From JBBRBB01 sp038206235 (GTDB lineage Bacteria; Bacteroidota; Bacteroidia; Chitinophagales; Chitinophagaceae): a stretch of DNA of 64,000 nt. Numbering within the stretch: the stretch's first letter is position 1; each line of letters starts with the position of its first letter. The position numbers and the translations under genes were made by a program. This document shows, piece by piece, positions 1 to 7,697 of this stretch. Location of the stretch: positions 1-64,000 of the forward strand of contig JBBRBB010000015.1 of NCBI GenBank assembly GCA_038206235.1. The letters are read 5' to 3'. Under the pieces are notes generated by a model that had not been told where the DNA came from, searched no databases, and saw nothing but the letters and a program-made list of their open reading frames with translations.

Positions 1-249
1 ACCTCTGGCATAGCCATATTTTAAGGTTATTTTTGACCCACAATAAAAGCAATTTTTTTATTCATACCTTTCATTTAAACCAAAGCTAATACCACATTGA
101 GTTTTAAACGATTTTACCATTACAAATGTCCATTAAGCCAATAATAACAAATTACTAGACTCCCTTTGCGCATCGTTCCTTCTGTTTAATTTTCTTGTAT
201 TAGAACATTTTGATAAAAATATAAACAATTTATTAGCTGAATAAAAAAA

Positions 250-1344
250 TTAGGTAAGATAATTGGGTATCATTATATGAAACGAAGTGCCCACACCAAA
301 TGCAGAATGTACAGAAACTTCACCGCCCATGCGGGTTAAAGCTTCCTTTACAATAAATAATCCTATGCCGAGACCGTTTACCGCGCTTGAGCTGCGAAAA
401 AACATCTTAAAAATATTGTTCAGATGATCTTCAATGATGCCAATACCATTGTCTTCAATTTCAATAATAGCTTTATGCGTATCTGCATTAATTGTTATTG
501 TAACTTCAGGGCTTTGCGAAAAAGGCTTCTGATATTTTACCGCATTGGAAATAAGATTATCTAATATTACAGAAAGCCGGAAGCCGTCGTTCATAAATTG
601 AACCGGCTGATTTATATTAACAGCAAATTTTACTTCGGGTCTTTGCATTTTGCATATCGCAATGTTTTCATTCAGTATCGTTTCAAAATCAATAAGGTCT
701 TTTTCATCTTCTACACGAATGCTTTTATAATATTCAATAATCTTTTGTATAAAGACATCCATCCTGTTTACACAAGTATCAATCATGGAGAGATAATTAT
801 TGGGATCAATTACTGAATTCTCCATTTTGGCAAGATTAAGAATGCCCATGATAGAAGCGAGCGGGGAGCGCAGATCATGAGATGTGCTGTACACAAACCT
901 GTTGAGCTCATCATTTGTTTTTTGCAGTTCGTGCATTTTCTTTTTTAATTGCTGCCTTGTAATATAGATTTCATAAGCATTGTGAACCGCAGTCTGCACT
1001 TCAAAATCGTCCCAGGGTTTTTTAATGTAGCGATAAATTTCTCCTTTATTTATGGCATCAATGATAGCTTCGGCATCAGTATAGCCGGTTAATAAAATAC
1101 GCAGGGGATCAGGATGGGCTTTTCTCACTATATTAAAAAAGTCAACGCCGGTAGAGTGGGGCATTCGCTGGTCTGCGATAATTACATGAATATCGGGCTC
1201 ATCATTCAGTATTTTTAAGCCCTCTGCGGCCGAAGAAGCAGTAAATACCTGGTATTTTCTGCGAAAGCCGGCCTGGAAAGATAATAAGTTATTATTCTCA
1301 TCATCTATGTAGAGCAGCCGAATTCTTTTATCGTCAATTTGCAT
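250..1344 (-). CDS. Response regulator-histidine kinase fusion (REC-HisKA-HATPase)
   Basis: An N-terminal receiver domain (residues about 8-125) carries the acidic pair D14/D15, the phospho-acceptor D58 in an ADQRMP motif, T86 and K109. It is followed by a coiled linker, a HisKA domain with H156 in a STSHDLRSPL motif, and a C-terminal HATPase with an N box near NLISNAVKY and G boxes DNGIGI and GLGIGL. There is no membrane segment, so it is probably cytoplasmic. It is the last gene of a four-gene minus-strand operon and starts 9 bp after the 7TM kinase gene. Inference: D58 receives phosphate from that kinase and thereby controls a second kinase. The receiver closely resembles that of the regulator at 5117. 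Confidence 0.9.
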   Translation of the reverse strand: MQIDDKRIRLLYIDDENNNLLSFQAGFRRKYQVFTASSAAEGLKILNDEPDIHVIIADQRMPHSTGVDFFNIVRKAHPDPLRILLTGYTDAEAIIDAINKGEIYRYIKKPWDDFEVQTAVHNAYEIYITRQQLKKKMHELQKTNDELNRFVYSTSHDLRSPLASIMGILNLAKMENSVIDPNNYLSMIDTCVNRMDVFIQKIIEYYKSIRVEDEKDLIDFETILNENIAICKMQRPEVKFAVNINQPVQFMNDGFRLSVILDNLISNAVKYQKPFSQSPEVTITINADTHKAIIEIEDNGIGIIEDHLNNIFKMFFRSSSAVNGLGIGLFIVKEALTRMGGEVSVHSAFGVGTSFHIMIPNYLT

Positions 1345-1353
1345 ATTGGATAT

Positions 1354-3540
1354 TTATGAAACAACCACTTCAGGAAGCTCACAGGGTAAAGTTATTATAA
1401 ACTCCGCTCCTTTTCCCGGCTCTGAAATAATTTCAATTTTGCCCTGGTGGCTCTGGACAATTTTAAAAACGATGGCCATACCGAGACCAGTTCCTTCACC
1501 TACTTCTTTTGTTGTGAAAAAAGGTTCATAGATTTTGTGCTTTGTATCTTCTGACATTCCAATGCCTGTATCCTTTATAGATATTTCAATATTATTTTCT
1601 TCGTCATTCCGGGTTCTTATTTCAATTGATTCATCCTGCTTTTGAGGTTTGGCTGTAATAGCCTGAACGCCATTATTAATAAGATTCATAAATACCTGGT
1701 TTAGTTTTCCGGGATAACATTCTATATCTGCTCTTGCCTCAAATTGTTTTTTTATATTGATGTACCAGGGAATGCTGTTACGTAAAAGCACAAGGGTTGA
1801 TTCAATACCGGCATGAACATCTACTCTTTTAACAGAACCTTCGTCTAAACGGCTGAAAGTACGCAGACCCTGAACAATATCAGCAGTGCGCTTTGCGCCA
1901 TCTTCAATTCCTTTAATAAGCTCCTGGATTTCGGCTTTAATAAAATTTAGATCAATATTGCTTTGTAATTGTTTTATTTGCTTTAAGTGCTCTTCTATTT
2001 TTATTTCAGGGGTAATATGCAGTTTATTGTATTCGTCAAGTACGTGAATAATATCCTTTATATCAAGACGCAAAGGAGAAATATTTGATTTTACAAAGTT
2101 AATAGGATTATTTATTTCGTGTGCTATACCTGCTGTTAGCTGCCCTAATGAGGCCATTTTTTCCGCCTCAACTAATTGCGTTTGCGTGTCTTTAAGATTA
2201 TTCAATACCCGGTTCAATTGTGTATTTGCAGATTGAAGTTCCTGGGTGCGCAGAGTTACTTTTTGATCCAGTATAATATTTTGTTCCCTTACCAGTTGTT
2301 CATTTTCAAGTGAAGCACTCAATGCTGCAGCCTGAGATATTTCTTTTTCTTTCTTTAAAATATTTATTTTATCGGCAAGGGCAATAGAAAGCAGCACCGC
2401 TTCGATTGCAGAGCCAAGGTAAAGTATGTAAGTAGTAAAATTATTGATTGGAAGAATGCCAAGATTTCGTAAACTAAACACAACTAATCCAATGGAAAAA
2501 AAGATCCATGAAATGAGATAGTAAAGTGCCGGTCTGTATCCCTTTTTAGCAATGCGGTAAGAAGCGGCAATGGAAATTAATCCTGCAAGTGCACTGTCAA
2601 AATCAATAATAAAATAACTAATATTATTATTACCTGCAATACTAAGAACGATTGCAAGCAAGAACAGGTAAATGGATACTATAAATACTTTATGTGCTTT
2701 TGGTGTATGGGTTTTTGTTCTTAAAAAATACATGGCAAATAAAATTCCCGTGACGCCTGCAAGCGAAGTGGTTACAGGCACCGCATAATTATTTACTACC
2801 GGCAGAAGTGGCCAGAAATATCTGAATGTGTAGCCTGCAAGTGTAAATTGTGCAAAACCAAGAAAAAATATATAGATTACATAGATAAGATAATTTTTGT
2901 CCCGGGTAGCTATAAAGAGAAACAGGTTATATAAAAAAACGGCTATTAGCATTCCTAAATAGGTTGAAATAATAAATGATTGCTGAGCAATTCTTTTTTC
3001 AATACTTTTTAGAGAGCCAATATAAAAAGGTAGCAATACAGGGTGTTTACTTGACAGTTGAATATAATAATCTGCTTTTTGTTCAGGAGGCAGATGCAGG
3101 TTCGATACAAAGAAAGAGCCTGATGCGTAGTCAGGAATATGCTTAAAAGCATTTCCGTCTTTAAAAATCAGCATTAATCTATTGCCCTCAGATTTGTAGA
3201 TATTTATTTCGGAAACATTATAGTACTGTATAAAAAAATAAATACTGGGCTCTACAGTTTTATTTGCCACACTAAATTTAAGCCAAATGGGGTACTTGGT
3301 AACAGGGAATACCGGAATTTCTTTTGAACTTTTCGTGAAGCTGTTTGCAGACAATATTGTTGTGCTGTTATATTTTTTAAAGCTGTCTGCCAGAATTTCA
3401 AGTTTGCTGCCAATAGTAATTGTTTTGGAAGATTGGGTATATTTAACGGGCTGGGCAAACAACTTGACCCCAAGGCATAAAAAAAGAATAGAAGAAAAAA
3501 GCAGTTTCAGTATATAATTATTTACTCGCATTAAAAACAT
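1354..3540 (-). CDS. 7TMR-DISM sensor histidine kinase
   Basis: The order is: signal peptide or first membrane segment (about 1-29), an extracytoplasmic 7TMR-DISM ligand domain (about 40-185), seven hydrophobic segments (about 190-395), a coiled coil (about 400-465), HisKA with H474 in a GIAHEINNP motif, and HATPase with NLINNGVQA, DTGIGM and GTGLGM. DISM receptors are thought to bind carbohydrates or other small ligands outside the membrane. The gene lies 7 bp after the methyltransferase gene and just before the REC-kinase gene, so one transcript is likely. An ATG nine bases downstream (3531) is an alternative start. The ligand is unknown; a product of the two upstream enzymes is one possibility. 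Confidence 0.92.
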   Translation of the reverse strand: MFLMRVNNYILKLLFSSILFLCLGVKLFAQPVKYTQSSKTITIGSKLEILADSFKKYNSTTILSANSFTKSSKEIPVFPVTKYPIWLKFSVANKTVEPSIYFFIQYYNVSEINIYKSEGNRLMLIFKDGNAFKHIPDYASGSFFVSNLHLPPEQKADYYIQLSSKHPVLLPFYIGSLKSIEKRIAQQSFIISTYLGMLIAVFLYNLFLFIATRDKNYLIYVIYIFFLGFAQFTLAGYTFRYFWPLLPVVNNYAVPVTTSLAGVTGILFAMYFLRTKTHTPKAHKVFIVSIYLFLLAIVLSIAGNNNISYFIIDFDSALAGLISIAASYRIAKKGYRPALYYLISWIFFSIGLVVFSLRNLGILPINNFTTYILYLGSAIEAVLLSIALADKINILKKEKEISQAAALSASLENEQLVREQNIILDQKVTLRTQELQSANTQLNRVLNNLKDTQTQLVEAEKMASLGQLTAGIAHEINNPINFVKSNISPLRLDIKDIIHVLDEYNKLHITPEIKIEEHLKQIKQLQSNIDLNFIKAEIQELIKGIEDGAKRTADIVQGLRTFSRLDEGSVKRVDVHAGIESTLVLLRNSIPWYINIKKQFEARADIECYPGKLNQVFMNLINNGVQAITAKPQKQDESIEIRTRNDEENNIEISIKDTGIGMSEDTKHKIYEPFFTTKEVGEGTGLGMAIVFKIVQSHQGKIEIISEPGKGAEFIITLPCELPEVVVS

Positions 3541-3547
3541 TAATTAT

Positions 3548-4189
3548 CTACCAAATAAACGGTAAAAATTTTTTTACATGTTTTGAATATTCCCGGTATT
3601 CGTTTCCAAAATAATTCAATAACACTTTTTCTTCTTCCGCTATTCTTATATAATAAGCAATACCTAAAAGCAATGCGGTTATATAAATGCTTACATTGTC
3701 GTTTAAAAAAACCGGAACACCTGTTATTGAAAAAAAGGCTCCCGTATAGGCAGGATGTTTCACAATAGCATAAGGTCCTTGCTTAATAAGATGTTGCTCT
3801 TGTTTAATTTGAACGGTTGCAGTAAAAAAACGATCTAAGGTTCTTATTGCCCATATTCTCAGCATTAGGCCCCCTATAATCATAATTACCCCAATAATAT
3901 TCATTATTATGTTAGCAGATTGATTTGTGAAATAGGCCCACTCTGTTACAGAGAAAATCATGCTGAATCCTGATGCCAATAAAATATAAAGAATAGAATA
4001 TTTATCAGTTGATTTATTATGTTTGGTTTCTTTAAGACTAAATGCCGGTTGGGTAAACCAAATAAATAAAGATATAATTATAAGAAACAGGGTTTTATAA
4101 TGAAAAATCAATTGGGGCTTAAACACCAGTGGAAGCAGGTTCATAATAAATATGGAAACAAGCGAAAATGTAATTTTCTTCATTTGCAA
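3548..4189 (-). CDS. ICMT/PEMT-like membrane methyltransferase
   Basis: A 213-residue polytopic membrane protein with five or six hydrophobic segments. The C-terminal half has the pattern of isoprenylcysteine carboxyl methyltransferase and phospholipid methyltransferase families: GPYAIVKHPAYTG at about residue 140, then hydrophobic segments, then an RIAEEEKVLLNYFGNEYREY motif that helps bind S-adenosylmethionine. Bacterial members methylate small lipophilic carboxylates, thiols or lipids; the substrate here cannot be read from sequence. It lies between the acyltransferase gene (27 bp upstream) and the 7TM kinase gene (7 bp downstream), which suggests a role in making or modifying the compound that this operon handles. 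A start at the second ATG (4183) is also possible. Confidence 0.8.
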   Translation of the reverse strand: MQMKKITFSLVSIFIMNLLPLVFKPQLIFHYKTLFLIIISLFIWFTQPAFSLKETKHNKSTDKYSILYILLASGFSMIFSVTEWAYFTNQSANIIMNIIGVIMIIGGLMLRIWAIRTLDRFFTATVQIKQEQHLIKQGPYAIVKHPAYTGAFFSITGVPVFLNDNVSIYITALLLGIAYYIRIAEEEKVLLNYFGNEYREYSKHVKKFLPFIW

Positions 4190-4216
4190 AGGACATTGGA
4201 ATTATATAAATTTCTA

Positions 4217-4945
4217 TTATATGTAAACCTCGTTCATTTTTATATCCGCTAAAGTTAATTCGTAATGCACGGTTACATACACATTTTTAAATGGTGACTT
4301 TTCTACAGTGGTAAAATTAAGATTATTGCGCATAAAAAATATTTTTTCTTTCTCCCTTGGATGTGCATGCTCAACTGTAATAGCATCTTCAAGCACTACT
4401 GCTGTTGCCAGCAAATCCAGCTTAGGATAGTAGAAAGTGCCCTCATTGCCTATTTCTGTAATAATGCGGCTGCCCACCCATTTATTAAATCGTACAGTAA
4501 GCGGGGAACAAAGAAAAAAAAGTGAGTTAAGCCCTGCCTGTTCAGCGACGACAATGCCTGCCCTTATAGGAAACAAACTCCCTATTCCCAGGCCTGCCAC
4601 TTCTAAAGAATTCCATAAACCGCAAAGTTCGCCTGTACCATTGGCTGCATATTTTTTAATCACATAATGTATGCGGCTATCCATCTCTGAAATAGCCTCT
4701 TCTATTGGTAAAAAACTATTTTCTTCATAGCCATGAATTCTTGCACCCCCATATAATTTTTCACCATTCATGGTTTCTACAACCACTACAAATACAGTGC
4801 TGCTGTGCACCCAGTCTTCTGCAAAAGAAGTTACTTTATTAATTCCATGATTCTCTAAAACCTTTCTATGGCCAATAATAAATTTTCTGCAGGTTTCAGG
4901 GTCTTCTGAAGCCCTGAATGCACGTATGCGGAGCTCTTTCTCCAT
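4217..4945 (-). CDS. GNAT-fold acyltransferase-like protein (possible signal synthase)
   Basis: A soluble 242-residue protein, first gene of the operon. It has an R-F-I-x4-R-K start and a central strand pattern like GNAT enzymes (FVVVVET, then GGARIHGY). GLGIGSLFPIRAGI followed by a helix resembles an acyl-CoA pyrophosphate-binding loop, and GTGELCGLWNS resembles the conserved Glu region of autoinducer synthases. The overall length and layout recall LuxI-type and N-acyl amino acid synthases, but the classic LuxI residues are not clearly present, so this is inference only. With the methyltransferase and 7TM kinase genes downstream, synthesis of a small acylated signal is a reasonable hypothesis. 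It could instead be an ordinary acetyltransferase. Confidence 0.5.
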   Translation of the reverse strand: MEKELRIRAFRASEDPETCRKFIIGHRKVLENHGINKVTSFAEDWVHSSTVFVVVVETMNGEKLYGGARIHGYEENSFLPIEEAISEMDSRIHYVIKKYAANGTGELCGLWNSLEVAGLGIGSLFPIRAGIVVAEQAGLNSLFFLCSPLTVRFNKWVGSRIITEIGNEGTFYYPKLDLLATAVVLEDAITVEHAHPREKEKIFFMRNNLNFTTVEKSPFKNVYVTVHYELTLADIKMNEVYI

Positions 4946-4974
4946 TAATTGTATATTAAAATTAATTTGCGTGG

Positions 4975-5018
4975 TGTAATTCGCAGTTATCTGGATTGTG
5001 ATTCGCAGGGTGTGATTA
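4975..5018. promoter_or_regulatory. Direct repeats in the divergent promoter region
   Basis: TGTAATTCGCAG (4975-4986) and TGTGATTCGCAG (4997-5008) match at 11 of 12 positions and start 22 bp apart, about two helical turns. A partial third copy, TGTGATT, follows at 5012. They lie between the divergent acyltransferase operon and the response regulator gene, where a regulator controlling both could bind. No output protein with a DNA-binding domain is encoded in the cluster, so any regulator would act from elsewhere. Confidence 0.35.
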
Positions 5019-5116
5019 GAAAGAAAATTAAATATACAAAAAAAAAATTAATATTAATTTTATCCGATTTCCTTATCTTATTTTGGTCTCGAATATATGC
5101 ACCTTATCCCAAAAAA

Positions 5117-5581
5117 ATGAAAGAAAAAATAATTAATGTGTTATATATAGATGATGAACCCCATAACCTTACAGCCTTTAATGCAACTTTTCGCCGGGCA
5201 TACAATATTTTTTTGGCAGAATCTGCAGATGAAGGAAACAAAATTCTCGATGCCAATGAAGTACACGTGATACTCAGCGATCAGCGTATGCCCAAAACTA
5301 CAGGCATTGAATTTTTTGAGTCAATTTTACAAACTCATCCCGAACCTATCAGAATTCTTATTACCGGCTATACTGACATAAACGCCGTAGTTGATGCAAT
5401 TAACCGGGGGCAAGTTTACAAATATCTTTCCAAACCATGGAACGAAAATGACGTAAAAATTTTTATTGAAACGGCTTTTGAAGTTTATCGCCTTAGAAGA
5501 GAAAATATTGAACTTACCAATAAGCTCATTGATATTAACCGTAAGCTTGAATTCTTGGCCCGCCAAAGCTTGCTTTCTTAA
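5117..5581 (+). CDS. Stand-alone response regulator (REC only)
   Basis: 154 residues. The receiver domain has D12/D13, phospho-acceptor D55 in SDQRMP, a TGYTD motif and the KPW lysine; a helical tail of about 30 residues follows with no output domain. The open frame extends upstream to 4949, but the ATG at 5117 puts the N-terminus at the usual distance from the YIDDE motif, so I chose it. The receiver belongs to the same subfamily as that of the fusion at 250-1344 (shared FRR, SADEG-like and DQRMP patterns). It is divergent from the kinase operon and probably accepts or drains phosphate from those kinases. Confidence 0.85.
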   Translation: MKEKIINVLYIDDEPHNLTAFNATFRRAYNIFLAESADEGNKILDANEVHVILSDQRMPKTTGIEFFESILQTHPEPIRILITGYTDINAVVDAINRGQVYKYLSKPWNENDVKIFIETAFEVYRLRRENIELTNKLIDINRKLEFLARQSLLS

Positions 5582-5668
5582 ACGTTGTCCCCTTGTCAGC
5601 ATTTACCTGTAGCTTCGTCATTATTAACAATGTGGAATTTAATTTCTGCTTTTAATTTTTTTTGGATT

Positions 5669-5676
5669 TATTTTTG
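5669..5676 (+). promoter_or_regulatory. Possible -7 element (TAnnTTTG) of the thioredoxin gene
   Basis: TATTTTTG matches the Bacteroidota -7 consensus TAnnTTTG and lies 41 bp before the thioredoxin start. No clear -33 TTTG partner is seen. A short TTCA tetramer run at about 5691-5705 lies between it and the gene. Confidence 0.3.
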
Positions 5677-5717
5677 ATTAAAAGATATTCTATTCATTCA
5701 TTCATTAAAATACAATT

Positions 5718-6035
5718 ATGGCATTAGAATTTTCAGATTCAAACTTTGAAGTTGCTGTATTAAACAGCGATAAGCTTACAGTAGTTGATTTTTGGGCAGA
5801 ATGGTGCGGTCCCTGCCGTGCAATTGGACCTATAATAGAAGACCTTGCAAAAGAATATAATGGCAAAATAAATGTGGGTAAATTAAATGTTGACCAAAAC
5901 CCGCAGGTTAGCATGAACTATGGCATCACTTCTATACCCGCCATACTTTTTATTAAAGGCGGAAAGGTGGTTGATAAACAAATAGGTGCTGTTCCTAAAT
6001 CAATGATTGAGAAAAAAATTCAGGCGCACCTGTAA
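5718..6035 (+). CDS. trxA: Thioredoxin
   Basis: A 105-residue single-domain thioredoxin, the normal family length. The redox site W29-C30-G-P-C33 sits after the VVDFWAEWC strand, and the cis-proline loop TSIPA follows at about residue 73. It is cytoplasmic (no signal peptide) and would reduce protein disulfides using thioredoxin reductase, which is not in this window. It stands alone and is followed by an intrinsic terminator at 6061. Confidence 0.96.
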   Translation: MALEFSDSNFEVAVLNSDKLTVVDFWAEWCGPCRAIGPIIEDLAKEYNGKINVGKLNVDQNPQVSMNYGITSIPAILFIKGGKVVDKQIGAVPKSMIEKKIQAHL

Positions 6036-6060
6036 TTTACAAAGCTTTTAAAAAGAAATC

Positions 6061-6097
6061 AGAGGCTGTTTCAAAAGTAGAGTCAGCCTCTTTTTTA
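6061..6097 (+). terminator. Intrinsic terminator after thioredoxin
   Basis: AGAGGCTG (6061-6068) pairs with CAGCCTCT (6084-6091), with a 15-nt loop and a following run of T. It lies 26 bp after the thioredoxin stop. Confidence 0.75.
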
Positions 6098-6217
6098 TTT
6101 TAATATTTCCGATGTAAAAATGCTTTCATTAAGTGATACTCAAAGTCTCTGTTTTACTTTTATATTGCGTTCTTATTTATTGAAATTTTCGAATACAACA
6201 TACACAACATTCACCGG

Positions 6218-6252
6218 ATAAACGATAAACTATAAACCATAAACCACAAACT
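6218..6252 (+). repeat. Heptanucleotide tandem repeat upstream of the nucleoside transporter
   Basis: Five consecutive 7-bp units: ATAAACG, ATAAACT, ATAAACC, ATAAACC, ACAAACT. They end 42 bp before the transporter start, in its presumed promoter or leader. Unit-number changes could alter promoter spacing; this is inference. Confidence 0.6.
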
Positions 6253-6294
6253 GAAAAATATCTACCTTCATCGCTCAACACAACAATTGCTTAT

Positions 6295-7557
6295 ATGGAA
6301 AGATTTCAGGGTTTCTTTGGCATCGTTTTAATTCTGGGTCTTGCTTTTCTCGTCTCAAACAACAAAAAGAAAATTAATTATCGCTTGGTTCTTAGCGGTA
6401 TTGGATTACAAATTCTAATTGCGGTGCTCATTTTTAAGGTGAAACCGGTTGCAGATTTTTTCGAAATTCTTGGACGCGGTATGGGCAAGATAGAACAATT
6501 TGCCTGGCAGGGCGCTTCATTTGTTTATGGCGGAATCGCTGTGCAGCAAGGCGATGGCTCCATTGCTAATTATATTAAGGGTGGATTTGTATTTGCCTTC
6601 AACGTTACAGCTACTATTATTTTGGTGTGCGCACTGGTAGCCATATTTTATCATTATGGAATTATGCAGCGCATTGTATCTGTAATTGCACGTGCCATGA
6701 ATTTTATTATGCGTGTTAGCGGCGCGGAGGCATTAAGCAATGTTGCCAGCGCTTTTGTGGGGCAGGTAGAAGCGCAGGTAATGATTCAGCCTTATTTAAA
6801 AGGTATGACGAAAAGTGAACTGCTTGCCAGCATGAGCGGAAGCCTTGCCTGCATTGCAGGAGGCATTCTTGTAGTATATGCCAACATGGGCGCACAAGCG
6901 GGTTTAAATCTTGCACCAAAGCTAATTACTGCAAGCCTGATGGCTGCACCCGGCGCTCTCGTAATTTCTAAAATCGTTTTTCCTGAGGCCGAAGAAAGTC
7001 AAACATTGGGTCATGTAAAGCTGCAGGTAAAAAGTCATTACATCAATGTAATAGATGCTGTATCTCATGGGGCATCAGATGGTTTTAAAATTGCTATGAA
7101 TGTAATTGCTATGCTCATTGGCTTCATCTCTGTAATTGCTTTGCTCGATTATACTTTGGTACACATTGGGCATATATTCAATCCACATTTCAATCTTACG
7201 CTAAACTGGATATTCGGAAAAATATTTTATCCCTTTGCCTGGGCAATGGGTGTGCCTGCTGCCGACGTAAACAATGCAGCAACACTGCTGGGTCAAAAGA
7301 TTTCGATTAATGAATTTGTAGCCTTTCAAAATCTTACCAATAAATCGGTGCCCATTGTAACTGAAAAAGGATTATTAATTATAAGCATTGCAATATGCGG
7401 CTTCGCTAATTTCAGCAGTGTGGGCATGCAGATAGGAGGCATTGGTGCGCTGGCTCCCGAACGCAGAAGCGATTTGGCAAAGCTTGGTCTCAAAGCTTTG
7501 TTTTGCGGAACACTTGCTTCCTATCTTTCAGCAACTATTGCTGGAATATTAATGTAG
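6295..7557 (+). CDS. Concentrative nucleoside transporter (NupC/CNT family)
   Basis: A 420-residue polytopic inner-membrane protein. It shows the CNT order: N-terminal hydrophobic hairpin, gate domain containing GQVEAQVMIQPYLKGM and a nearby MSGSLACIAGGILVVYANMG segment, and a C-terminal core with AWAMGVPAADVNNAATLLGQK and CGFANFSSVGMQIGGIGALAP. CNT proteins take up nucleosides with Na+ or H+. It stands alone, followed by the glucosamine-6-phosphate deaminase gene. Substrate range (purine or pyrimidine) cannot be decided from the sequence. Confidence 0.92.
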   Translation: MERFQGFFGIVLILGLAFLVSNNKKKINYRLVLSGIGLQILIAVLIFKVKPVADFFEILGRGMGKIEQFAWQGASFVYGGIAVQQGDGSIANYIKGGFVFAFNVTATIILVCALVAIFYHYGIMQRIVSVIARAMNFIMRVSGAEALSNVASAFVGQVEAQVMIQPYLKGMTKSELLASMSGSLACIAGGILVVYANMGAQAGLNLAPKLITASLMAAPGALVISKIVFPEAEESQTLGHVKLQVKSHYINVIDAVSHGASDGFKIAMNVIAMLIGFISVIALLDYTLVHIGHIFNPHFNLTLNWIFGKIFYPFAWAMGVPAADVNNAATLLGQKISINEFVAFQNLTNKSVPIVTEKGLLIISIAICGFANFSSVGMQIGGIGALAPERRSDLAKLGLKALFCGTLASYLSATIAGILM

Positions 7558-7697
7558 CTTCTTATTTCCTGTTTTTATTTTATCACTTGCTTTTTCAAGT
7601 GATGAATTCTTTCTCTAATTTCATTACAAATTACTGTAATGATAACATTCAATTTTTAATGTTTGATGCTTTGTTTATTACAGCAAATAATAATATT

